From the NCBI GenBank assembly GCA_014529385.2, contig CM043947.1, forward strand, positions 117,722,087-117,786,086: a stretch of DNA of 64,000 nucleotides. Reading direction: 5' to 3'. The notes under the pieces were generated by a model, which was given only the letters and a program-made list of their open reading frames with translations, made no database searches and was not told the DNA's origin. How positions within the stretch are numbered: the stretch's first letter is position 1; each line of letters starts with the position of its first letter. Made by a program: the position numbers and the translations under genes. Source of the DNA: Adiantum capillus-veneris (lineage: Eukaryota; Streptophyta; Polypodiopsida; Polypodiales; Pteridaceae). Positions 20,385 to 31,960 of this stretch are shown here, in pieces.

Positions 20385-23300
20385 ATCCTTGTGCAAGCTT
20401 TGTCATTTGATCTTTAGTGGTCAAACTGCCTCTTTTCTAGTGTTTTCATGATGCAGGTAAACTTGGTAGCCCGAGTTACTATGTCTGCTTCTATGGAGAG
20501 GTCCTTAAATGGATTGTCGAGAATTATGTTTTGGTATGTGATGTGTCGTGCTTGCAGATATTTAACAGGATTGAAAATGGTCGAATCCATTTCAAAAATT
20601 CCTATCATAAATGTCTCCTCAAAGGTTTGCATATAGTGCAAGGGGAGGAACATATTTCTAGCATACATCCCCATGAGTATGTTGCGGATGGGGACTTTAG
20701 TCTCTAGGTTCCATGCTATGCCTTCAGTTCCTTCAAGGAAACCTGCCATGGATGCTCTGCTACATTAATGTCTTCAAAATCTTGTTTGCATGTGATTATC
20801 ATTTTTGCTATCTTGGTTAAAATTTGGCATGGTAGGTCCAACACATCTCTCATATGAGCAATCGCTACCTTCATTGTGTGGACCATGTAGGACTCCATCG
20901 GCTTGTAGTTGTTGATTGTCTTGGCCAACACAGGGTGGTTCAAAACTGAAGGTTTAGACTCTACCATATGAAATAGTTGTCCCAAAATCACCGTTGAGGA
21001 TTTGGACAATATGTAGAGTCAATCCTGAGATGTTGCAATGCATTCTTGTATATTGTGCTTTTTGAACCATTTCTTCCTCCACAAAGGCTAAATTTCCAAC
21101 ATCAAAATCACTTGGTCTGCAACCACTGGCACATCTTCATAGTCCTCCTTGGTATTTGGTTCTAGTGATGGTAAAAGCTTATTTTCCCATAATAGTGCCT
21201 CTTATTTCATCAATGGGAGGGGAATCATTTCATGGCAGAAATTTGACCACTTCATCTGGATTTATCCTCAGTAGTGCTGCTGATTTAAGCACCTTGAGCT
21301 TGTATAACATGTATTCTTTGTGTGAGCCATCATGAATAACTTCAATCCACTTCTTTAGCTTGTCTCAGGCATCTATTTTCTCCATGTCTTCTTCGAATTC
21401 ATGCAGACTTCCCCTTGTTGATGTGTTTGGTAGGTCCAAGGGGAATAAGTCTGTGGTTTCAGATGCCACCACCTATTGTGAGATTTGCTAGACATGTACT
21501 ATGGATTTTGACTGTAAGACACTAATTGCCAGATCTTTACTTTGCAGTTCCATAGCATGCCTCTCCGCTTGGCTGGTTAGATCCACCTTGGATTTGGCTA
21601 ATTGTTCCTGGAGCTCTTTTATCTCTTGCTCTCTTTGTGTGTGGGTAGCCATCTGTCCAACCGACATCCTTTGTCTTTGAAGCTTTTCTTGTGCCAGCTC
21701 TGCTTTGAGTGCTTTGATCTCCTCTGTTCTAGCAATAGGATCTTGAGAGGTAGAAGCAGGAGCAGGGACTTCTTGAATGGCCATGAGAGTCGATAGTGTA
21801 TGCTTGACAATATCATAAGATTCACACAATTTAGAGTACTTTTTTTGCTCTCTTGCCAATGTCTCCTCTAGGGCTTGTTGCTCCACTTGCAACTCATTGT
21901 TTGCCTCAATTTGATTTTCCAAACCCTGGAAGATATTGGCCACATCTCTTTTTTCTCATCCTAGTGCAGCCTTCAGATTCTCCTTCTCCTCTTGTAAGCA
22001 CTCTATTTGTTGGAGTAGTTGCTCAATCTCCTTGATAGCTTCATTGGCTTCCTCTTTTGCATCTCTTGCATCTAACTCTCATAGGTTAGATAAAGCTCTT
22101 TGACATCAAAATTGGAGTCGAATAGTTTTCAGGTGTTCTTCTAGGTCAAACTCTCTGATGATTTTGTCAGTTGCTTCTGCTTCAGCTCTTGAGAGGAGTG
22201 GAACCTCTTTTTGCAATTTGAGTAGATGGTTGTTGAGAGGTCTCCACAACATCTACTCTTTCTTCTCTTGATATTTCTTTAGCTGCTATTTTGGTTGCCT
22301 TTGTTCCACTTATTGCTTGCTTTCGTTGGGTTTTGCAGTTTCAGAATCCTTTTGTTCAGCTTGCTTTTCCTCTTGGTTTGCTTCAGATTCTTTTTTTCTT
22401 CTTCTTGATCTTTCATTTCTTCTTGTTTCTCACTAGTAGGAGGAGGAGTCGATGATTTAGGCGAGACTTGTTGTTGCTCTTTCTCAAACTGTGTCTCCTC
22501 TTGCTGGTCTGTTGTAGCTTTGTCCTTAGGAGAATCCCCATGCATAGATCTTTGACTTCTGGTGAGTCCTTTGGGAATTCTAAATCAATTTTTTTTTTGT
22601 CTTTTTGAATCTACTTCCTCTCTTTGGTTAGCTTTGCGCTTTAGAACTTTGTGAATCCTTTGCGTGAAGGCTCCAACTAGCTCGACTTCTTAATATGATT
22701 TCTTGCATTTTTGTTGCTTAATCTTTTCAAGCTACTCGGCTTTGATTTTCTTGACCTTCTTGTTGAGCTCTATATCATCCTCTTCATCATCTTCAAAAAT
22801 GGCTGCTTTAATTTTTTTCTTCTCTGCAGCTAGCTTTGCAAATCTTTCTTCTCTGAGCCGTTGCGCTTGCTCCATAGATCTTTGAACTTGTGTCTTAGGA
22901 ATCTACTCCTCTGGTTGTGACTTCTTATGAACCAATGGAATTGTAACATCCTCCTCCTCCTCCTCCTCCTCCTCAGTGGAATGGTATTCAGAGGGAGTGT
23001 CCTGATCTCTTGCTTTGATCTCTCCGCTTAGCTCAAAGTCAGAATTTGTGGCCTCTCTGCCTAGTGTTTTGCCCCTTGGAACTCTTTTCCCTTGTCCTTC
23101 TTTTTGTGGGTGTTGTAGAAGAGCTGCCCACTGACTTAATTGCATGTTTTTCTTTGTATAACTATTACAATTGGGATTCACTTCAAGTAGTTGATCCATT
23201 ATGCCCAATGCTTGGTATGTTATCCTGGTGAGAAATGGGCCCGCATTCATATAAGTCTTGTTCCTTTCGCTTCCCTTGAGGTTTGCTTCGACCAGATTTT

Positions 23301-23930
23301 CAAGGATGTAGTTTCCCAGGTTGCACCTGATCACTTTTTTCTTTGCCAGCCCCATTGCCATTACTACTGCAATCTGTAAATTGGGCTCCGTGTATCTAGG
23401 AGACTTCTCTACCTTAAGATGTTGTGCTATGAGCCATAATGGCAGATCCATCTCCAAATAGATAAGGTCTTTATATGTGAACTTGTGACCTTGTTGCTTC
23501 ACAAAAGCTTTATCATTTCTTTCATCTTGTTGAGCAAGTTGTGGTTGCCGACTGGGAGATGTAGAGCCTGGTTGATGAGTTCATCTGTGATACTTACTTT
23601 TGCCGCGGCTCCATCTTTGTCAGACAGTGTGGCTTCACCATTATACTAAATGAAACTCTTGAGTTCATGTGCCCTTTGGCAATCTGAAAAAACTATCCAA
23701 TTTCAAGCACCTTGTCCCTTCTAGGATTTCCCTTTGCTGGTGTGCAAGGTCCATAGCTCCTTTGGGAATATTGTTGTCTTTACTTTAGTTCCATTGGCTA
23801 CCTAAAACTTGCCGACGAACATGTTTGCTGGAATCTTTGCTAATTCCTCATCCATGATGTGAGCTTTCTTATTTGACGAGATGTCTACCACCTCGAAGGG
23901 AGCAACTTCTCACTTCTTTTGAGCTTTTTA
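20385..23930 (-). pseudogene. Extra ORF between pol and 3' LTR of outer gypsy (coiled-coil protein)
   Basis: The sense strand carries a string of open segments separated by a few stops. From the N-terminal side they include: EELAKIPANMFVGKF near 23850; VSITDELINQALHLPVGNHN near 23590; a 200-codon segment at 23502-22903 ending in a poly-Glu run from a TCC repeat; very charged Lys/Glu/Gln segments at 22545-22279; a clear coiled coil at 21943-21488 (LENQIEANNELQVEQQALEE); and a helical end at 21009-20414. Additional sense ORFs in this position are known in Athila/Tat gypsy elements. I do not recognise a specific domain and infer no enzymatic role. Confidence 0.6.
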
Positions 23931-25940
23931 TTGTGGCAATCGGCTATCAAAAAATCACTTGTTTAGGCCTAGAATCTGGTTGAAAGGATGTCAAGAAAGT
24001 TGAAAAACGCAGACTTGACCATAAAATGACAAATGAGCATAACTTGATTAAAAGAAATCCAAACTTGACCTAAATTTTCCAGTGCAACTAGGACAAATAT
24101 GGTCGCTAGATCAATGTTTTACATGTCAATTTTGGGTGAGAGATACATGGATTGAGATCCATGTTGGAACACCTTTTGAAATTCTGCTTGCACCATGTGA
24201 TAAAGTATGTTATGGTGATACTATGGTTCAAGACTTTTGTGATTTGGATCATTGGTTTGGGATCTAGGCCAAAATTTGGTTTTGATGTCCAAATGGCTTG
24301 ACACTTTAAGCTTAGGCTTCACTTGACATTTGGGAGCTGATGGTTAGGTTTTGGCCCTAAAATGTGAAAAAGGTACATGAATTGCAATCCATGTTTGGTC
24401 ACATTTTGGGATGAAACTTGCCAGGCATGTCGCTATAGCCTATCCTAGCACATTGGTGAAATCTTTTCAAGTTTGGATTTGTTTATCCTAAGTTTACCCA
24501 ATTTGGATCAACTTTAATTTATTGGTTTTTTGGGGCCATGTTGAATTGATCCCTGCGGCTAGATTAAGTTGAATTTTGGTGTTCTGATGATTTGAAGTTG
24601 CACATTATGTCCAAGACTAGTTAGCCGTCCATTTTCGGTTCAATTGGAGCCTAGTTGACCAATATAGCTAGGTTTGGCAAGATTTGCCCAATTGACAATC
24701 ATTTTTGCATTCCTTTTGACACATTTAAGCATACCATAACTTTTTATTCCTTTGGTTTTTGAAAAACACTTGAGCTTTGCTTTGACCATTCTGAAGTTGC
24801 TACACAACAAAATTGAACAATCTGGCAATAATTCCTTGATGACTTGATGATGTTAACCCCTTCACATAGTGTATACCTAGATTCTGCTAGAATGTTCCTT
24901 TAGGTACATGGATTGCGATCCATGTTTTGTGGCCAAATCACACCGAACTTGGTGGGAAGGTTCCTTATAGGTCCCCTAAGCTATTGGTCACACTATTTTG
25001 GAGTTTGGATCAATTTTTCATTCCTTGGGTCAAAATGACCATTTCCAGATTGAATTTCCAATTTCTAGGGTTTTTGGGTCCATTATGGTCCATTTTCACC
25101 CAAACTCGCATGGTGACATGCTCTAGCTGCTGATAACTAAATGTGGGCCAAATCTTGCAGACTATTGACACTATTGGTTGGAACAAGAATTGCGATCCAT
25201 GTTGGGAAGCCTTTTTGATCTATGATTACACCAATGATGAAGTGATGCTAGGGGGATTCTTCTGCCCAAATTTCTTTGAATTTGGAGGTGGAGGAACATG
25301 GATTGCAATCCATGTTCCATCCCCTTTCTTCACTATGATGGCATGGCTAGATTCTGCCCAGTTTGGTGAACTCATTGGTGAAACCTTTTTGAATTTTGAC
25401 AAGTTTTGGTGACCCTATGAGCCCCCAAAAGTTTGTAGAAAATTCGTTTTGGATTTTGTAGAAGGCAACACTAGGTCACAAATATCTCTCTCTCTCTCTC
25501 TGGCTTTGTCAGTTGAAAATGAGATGTATCTTGCCCCAATTTGCCTATATGTGACCGACCTACCCGGAGTGATAAGTACATACATACCTTATTTGCTTTG
25601 GTTTCTCATAGTATATCACCTGCGGCTTAGGTGGTTCATCATTTGAATACTTGGTCACTAATTGCCCTCGATTTTGCAATTTTGGTCCGTCATAAGTTGG
25701 CCCAAATTTTGACTTGTGTCAAATTCTTCGAGACTTGACATGCTTGAAGCTCTTGCATTATAAATTCAGTGTTTTCTTTGAAAATTTGATTTTGACTTTT
25801 TGTGGCTCAGTTTCTTATTTATTTATCCTTATTAGATTAAAAATGAAAGAAAATTACCAAAAAGTGTTATTACTTGGCAAAAAATAAGCAAAATTATTCC
25901 ATACACTCATATATACATACTCTGACTCTAGGGATCATGT
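23931..25940. repeat. Non-coding block with recurring 20-bp palindromes (3' side of outer gypsy)
   Basis: No coding frame. Palindromes of the form ACATGGATYGCRATCCATGT occur at 24145-24164, 24375-24394, 24906-24925, 25183-25202 (one arm decayed) and 25293-25318 (extended to a perfect 26-bp palindrome). Spacings are 110-530 bp. Phrases such as TTTGGATCAA recur after the palindromes, which suggests an old degenerate tandem unit of 230-500 bp. A short TC run is at 25487-25501. The same motif occurs in the leader on the other side of the element. Confidence 0.8.
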
Positions 25941-26546
25941 CTATCAAGATTTATCTCCATTTGGCTTTTGGGGTTGGTTTACTCTTGGGGATCCATTTAT
26001 ACTTGGTTCAGTTGGATACAGAGTTGGGCCACTGTTTTGGCTTTTCTTTCCAAGTATAACTGCTTTGAGAATTGTGATTGTTGATGGTTCTTGTTTGGTT
26101 GAGCTGGAAGGCATATTTGAAGCTTGTGTCTTGGGTAACCATATCTTCCTCCGTTTGTTCACCATGATTGACTTCTTCACCCAAACCTGCCCAATTTGTT
26201 TTCCATGGGGTTCTTCCATCAATTTGATCTACGATTCAGGCTACTGTTCTGTTTGAATGGATTGTACATTCTAGATATGATCGGTTGGTGCCAATGGAGT
26301 GAGATAAGATTTTCCCTTAAGGTTGAACTTTAAGGTTTCTTTGTAAAATGACCAACACAGATGTTAACCTAAACTGACCATTGTCTCTTTGTCGGTTGCT
26401 TTGAGCTCGATCTCAATTGGCATCAATGTCTCATTTGGCAGCTTTAGGTATGTTGAATGCTTCTTGGAATTTACTCGTGCTCTGGTATCAACAAGTGCTC
26501 TTTCTGTTGATCCATATGCCAGTTGTATATTGACACATACATCCAT
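25941..26546 (-). pseudogene. Protease-like segment and W[VL]xK segment after integrase
   Basis: Minus-strand frame 26546-26364 encodes a retropepsin-like stretch: ALVDTRARVNSKKHSTYLKL, where the catalytic DTGA reads DTRA. Then 26222-25944 encodes QVWVKKS and KIWLPKTQAS, reminiscent of the W[VI]PK repeats in the gag-protease frame at 44053-45942. Its place after integrase is odd, because the element's own protease is at about 31.5-31.9 kb. It may be the start of the extra ORF region or a piece of another element. Confidence 0.4.
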
Positions 26547-27036
26547 ACCTCCAAGCCGATCTAGCTGTGTTTAAATTGCTTTGATTGGAGTCACTAAATT
26601 TGGGTTGTGGTTCACTCTTTGCGCTTTAAAATTTGCAACTTTGCTTTGTTCTTGAATGGACTAAGCAATATCCAATTAGACATCTCCTATATCTCTAGTG
26701 TTGTAAGTTTTATGGCACATTACCTCGGTTTTGCAACCTTTTGGAGTGCTATGTTAAGTTGTAGACTAGTACACAGTCCCTCTTTTGAAACTCATACCTC
26801 CAAGCGGATCTAGCTGTGTCTAAATTGCTTCGATTGGAGCTACTAAATTTGGGTTGTGGTTTGTCCGCTTTAAAATTTGCAACTTTGCTTTGTTCTTGAA
26901 TGGCCTAAGCAATATCCAATTAGACATCTCCTGTATATCTAATGTTGTAAGTTTTATGGCACATTACCTTGACTTTGCAACCGTTTGGAGTGCTATGTTA
27001 AGGTGTAGACTAGTACATAGTCCCTCTTTTGAAACT
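26545..27036 (-). repeat. Two-copy tandem duplication of ~248 bp in integrase C-terminal region
   Basis: 26545-26790 and 26793-27036 are near-identical, sharing CCAAGC[CG]GATCTAGCTGTG, AATATCCAATTAGACATCTC and the segment around ACAGTCCCTCTTTTGAAACTC or close variants. Confidence 0.85.
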
Positions 27037-28439
27037 CTTTGTTGATTATATATTGATCATGAAACTCCTTCATGTGCCGCTTTTGTGCATAGATGGTAGC
27101 AACATCTTTGATACACAATTCATCTAGATTTTCTAGCTGGTCTATCCTATTAGACAGTTCATGTCCCGTCCAATCTAAGCTCTTGGCTACTCAAAGAGTA
27201 GGAATCAAGAATTCCATAGGCAATATGACATTAATTCCAAACACCATATTAAAAGGTGTTATTCCGATTTTTGTTTTGTATGTAACTCTATACGTCCAAA
27301 GAGATAAATGTAGCCTTTGTTCCCAGTCTACTGTTGGTTTGTTCATTATTTTGGTGAGCAATGTTCATAGAAAGTTGTGCTCTTCGCTTTTCTGTTTGCT
27401 TGAGGATGATATGGTGCTAATTTAATATGAATCACCATGAATTCTTTCAACAAAAATTTAATCATGTCATTTATGAAGTGAGTCCCTTGGTCACTCACTA
27501 TCTGGATCGGTAACCCATATCTTGTGAAGATGTTTTCGTACAAGAACTGTGTTGTTATTTGTGCATTGTTTCTTTACGCACTTTGGATTTCACCCATTTG
27601 GTTAGATAATCTGTTGCCACAATGATGTATTGAGCATGCATCCTATATGTAGGAGGTGTGATAGGTCCAAAAAAGTCTATCCCCCATTTGGCAAAAGTCC
27701 TTGCTCCCATCATAGGTCGTAACGGCATTTGATCTTGCCTCATATGTGCTTTGGTACATTGGCAATCATCACAATATTTCACATATTTTTTAGTTCATTG
27801 TTTCTTTACGCACTTTGGATTTCACCCATTTGGTTAGATAATCTATTGCCACAATGATGTATTGAGCATGCATCCTATATGTAGGAGGTGTGATAGGTCC
27901 AACAAAGTCTATCCCCCATTTGGCAAAAGTCCTTGCTCCCATCATAGGTTGTAACGTCATTTGATCTTGCCTCATATGTGCTTTGGTACATTGGCAATCA
28001 TCACAATATTTCACATATTTTTTAGTTCTTTACGCACTTTGAATTTCACCCATTTGGTTAGATAATCTGTTGCCACAATGATGTATTGAGCATGCATCCT
28101 ATATGTAGGAGGTGTGATAGGTCCAACAAAGTCTATTCCCCATTTGGCGAAAGTCCTTGCTCCCATCATAGGTCGTAACGGCATTTCATCTTGCCTCATA
28201 TGTGCTTTGGTACATTGGCAATCATCAAAATATTTCACATATTTTTTAGTGTCCATGAACAAGGTCGGCCACCAAATTCCTGCAAGAAGTATCACTTTCG
28301 CAGCTTTATTTGCAGAAAATTTTTTGCCTACTTGACCAACATGTGCTTGCTCAAGAATTGGGGTGTACTCACTGTTTGTGGTATAAATTGACAAGTTGTT
28401 ATTATTTCCTTGCTTGTAGAGGTGGCTCTCAATTATCAC
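27037..28439 (-). pseudogene. Outer gypsy integrase, with triplicated N-terminal part
   Basis: The minus-strand frame 28439-28011 runs through a zinc-binding region (AHVGQVGKKFSANKA and CDDCQC-type CTK) into the start of the catalytic core, WGIDFVGPITPPTYRMHAQY and IVATDYLTKWVK. Bases 27563-28250 contain this segment three times in tandem (periods about 231 and 225 bp). The core then continues at 27543 with RYGLPIQIVSDQGTHFINDM and the catalytic-Glu region YHPQANRKAKST, where the glutamate is Lys-like. Stops follow. Confidence 0.8.
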
Positions 28440-30460
28440 ATAGCTTTTAGCTTCAATCCGAATTGGCTTTCATATGAATCTACTCATCTTCTGAGGCAAG
28501 ACACCTTTTTTCAGGTAATCCACAATATACTTAGTCCACTTGGGTGCAACTGTTACTCTAAACAACGTTGCATGTTCTACAGGTACCTAGATTGCACAAA
28601 TGTCACATAAACTAATATAGTCATAAACACTTTGTTGCATATTAGTTCAGTATGTACCAAGTCTCATAAATCATTGAAATGTTTACATTTTTCCATAGTG
28701 AATCCCTGTCATTTGCACATGATCTTGGCTCAAGTACACATTCTCTTCTCTTGGCTCTATACATAGCCTCAAGAGCCCATCATTCCCATGCTTATGTAGT
28801 CTTCTAGCTATGATCACAAGTGTTTGTGTCTGCTAGATGATGGCTACCTCTCTATATGCAATGAACCAATGGTGAGCAAAGGTATAACATGTTCTCTTCA
28901 CCTTGGTACCATTTCAATGTTGAATAGATATGAGTCGGACAGATCATCGTCAAATCCTTGAGGTGCTTCCCCATGGGTCAATCTAGACAAATAGTTAGTC
29001 CTCTAGTATGTAGTCTCTTTTTTGAATACGATGGTGAAGTCAAACTCAAGCAATACAATAAACGATTGAACAATACGTCCTGTATTGCATGGTTTGTTCA
29101 CCAAGTATAATAGTGCTTGATGATCCACAAAGAATACAAATTTATTTGTGAGTGTCTAAATTTTTTCACGGCATAGACAATTTCTAACCCTTCTCTTTCT
29201 GAGGTCGTGTAACTTCTTTCCACACTATTTAGTTGTCTGCTGAAGTAATAGATGGGAAAATCCATGTTGTTCTCTCTAGGCTATACTAAAAAAATGCATC
29301 CGATTACATATGTTGATGCATTGATATGGACATGAAATATCTTATTCCAATTAAGAGATTTCAAAATTGGAGTAGAAATCAATCTTTGCTTCAATTGCTG
29401 GAATGTCTATTTGCACTCATTAGTCCATTCAAACTTTGTGATAAGAGAGGTTGACCGCGTACATGTAGATAAACCTTTTATAGTATCCACAATGACCCAT
29501 AAAGGTTTGTACCTCTCTAATTTTGTGGGAAAAAAAACAATAACTTGTATCTTCTCAAGATCTGTAGAAATGCTTATTTTTGGACAAAATGTGCCCTAAA
29601 ATCTTTCCTTGTCCTACCATGAAGACACATTTCTCAAGATTCAAGCAGATATGATAAGTTCTTCATTTTTCAAAGATCTTTTTCAAATGCTCTATGTGTT
29701 CGTTTCTCAAAAGAGAATGCACACATAAGCCGTCTATTTAAATTTCTAAGAATTGTCTTATATAGTCTTTAAATGCATGACTCATCAGCCTTTGGAATGT
29801 GACAGGTGCATTGCTCAAGCCAAATGGAATTACCTGATAAGAAAATATACCCCATTCTGCTGCAAAATCCATTTTAAGTTGATCCTGTGGTTTTATGGTA
29901 TGCTAATTGTAGCCCAAAAAGCCATCAAGAAAGCTATAAGCTTCCTTGGTTGCAACTCTCTCAATCACATGGGCGATAATCGATAAGGGATGGTTATCTC
30001 TGATGGTGGAAGCGGTTACCTATTTGAGATTTACACAAACTCGCAATTTGTCATTTTTGTTGGGCACAACCACAATTGATGACATCCAATCTGTGTGTTC
30101 AATCTCATAGATAAAATCAGATTCCTTTATCTTTTCTATATCTTTTTGACAAATGTTTCATTGTACAGAAGGGACATTGTCTGTGAGGTTGTGCATCACT
30201 CTTAAGGGGAATTGTATGTTGACAATTTCTCGGATCAACTCCCTTACGGTTCTTGTAAGACCATGCAAACAAAACTCTGTACATTTTGAGAGTATAGCTA
30301 TTAATACTGCACTTTCTCCTCAGTGAGTTTTGTTATGTCGGCTTCGTTTCTTCTCCTGGTTTAGCTAGGTCAATGTGCATTGCATTCTCAGGTCCATCAT
30401 AGGATGTTAGGATGTTCATGGTTCCTTAAGTTTTCTCATTGATCCAGATGTCATGTATCC
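28440..30460 (-). pseudogene. Outer gypsy reverse transcriptase and RNase H (degenerate)
   Basis: The six-frame reading on the minus strand gives scattered RT/RNase H pieces. RT motifs include a RVCVNLK-like segment near 30025, a gypsy-like SFLDGF-GYNQ segment near 29900 and CHIPKADESCI near 29790. RNase H pieces such as MDFPIYYFSRQLNSVERSYT and a DHQALLYLVNKP-like segment lie near 29250-29100. Frequent frame changes and stops show long decay. The catalytic YxDD is not cleanly recoverable. Confidence 0.55.
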
Positions 30461-31429
30461 TATAACTTTTATAGTGAGAGGGTGTGTCAAATTTGTCAAT
30501 CTCAGACCCCTCTTCACTCTCCATTTCTGCTGTCCAAACTTCTTTGAGGGTTTGCTTGAACTTTTGGTATTCACATTTTCGCTCAATTTTGGACATTTTT
30601 CATGATGTTTTGGCTGTGTTTCTGGGGTTCCCTTGCTTTTTTTTTTGGATTAGTCTTTATAGAAGCTAGTTTCATAGGTTTTCATATGATTTTGTCCCTA
30701 ACACAGTTGTTTGCTCTAATAAGCTTTAAATACTACGTTTTGCTCAACAATCTAGGCATAGGTTTCCCTTGTATGTTTCATTGCTTTTGCACTCATTGTG
30801 CTCAATACCTCTACTGTCTTCTCAATTTTTGGCCGGGGAAATCGTAGAAGACCGCCTCATGTTGGTTTAGCTTAGTATCATTTTCATAGCTACTCGATAG
30901 CTCATCCTCAACGTCAATCTCTAAGTCATCATCTTGCAAGTCTTGTAACCCCTCATCGCTTATATCTAGATGGAAACCTCATCACTTTAATTGCTTATAT
31001 CTTGGATGGAAACCTCATCGACTATGCGGTTGCAATCAATCATTTCTTGAGTTTTTGTCTCCTTAATTTCCAACCCTGGTTCCAAGATAACGTTCACCAT
31101 CTAGAAGGGCATTATGTCAAAACCTTCATCATCATGTTGGGGTTAGCTCATTTACACACATCTAGAGTAGCTAGTATTTGATCCCATCCAAATGATTCAA
31201 ATATATCTTCAAACATAGCTCTTATCCTCTACTGACCTCTCTAGGATGAAATCTTCTTTCCTTAGGCTTCCACATGTGGATAATCCGCACATCCAAATAT
31301 GTATTTGGTTTGGAAACCATGTAGGTATTTGTTTTTCTTGGATCGTTGTTGAGTCAAATTATTCCACAGGGGTTCGATTAACATCTCTATGGTCCTTGAT
31401 GCCAAACCTCATGGTAACACCCTTATACC
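30461..31429 (-). other. Outer gypsy pol spacer between protease and RT
   Basis: Only short acidic fragments are open here. By position this is the linker between protease and RT. No domain can be named. Confidence 0.35.
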
Positions 31430-31960
31430 GTAAGTAGAGGTGCTCATAGCCCCAATCTTGCACCATTTTGAGTTGACGCATGAATGGTCATCCCAAAATA
31501 ACGTCAAAGTTGTTGCTCTTTTCAAAGTCCACTATGGCAAAAGTATGGTCATATTTGATCCCACATGAGGATACAATGATCTGATCCAGCATACTCAAAG
31601 GTATTTCTACAAACCCATATGCAAGTTGCAACTTCATTCGTATTTTCCCGAGAGTTGGTATTTCCCACTTTTCCTAGATTTCTTTAATAGCAATGGCCAC
31701 TACAACCCCACTAGTATGGATATGGTTTTGACTCCTTGATGCTCTAGTGGCAAGGTGGTGTTTCCCTCTTTTCCTTTGTAGTAATCGCCCACATTGTTAA
31801 TTGACATATGTTTCACTTTTGGTTTCTTTGGTAGATTTTTACCTATGTTTTCATCTACATGAACATATTGAGGAGGGATATTCAGCCCCATTCTTTCCAA
31901 AAAAAATTCCATCTTGCCCCATAGATGCGGTCTAATTTGCAAGAGTTCTGCAAGAGTAAT
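31430..31960 (-). pseudogene. Outer gypsy protease (degenerate)
   Basis: The minus-strand segment 31942-31700 encodes MGLNIPPQYVHVDENIGKN and GNTTLPLEHQGVKTISILVG. It stops just where the DTGA motif is expected. Broken pieces downstream still match the end of this protease type (a FDVILGRPFM-like place near 31490). It is related to the intact protease region in the 44053-45942 frame. Confidence 0.55.

Noticed and set aside
20385-23930. Reading the extra ORF as an envelope gene
   Set aside because: No signal peptide, membrane segments or cysteine pattern are seen; the visible feature is a soluble charged coiled coil.
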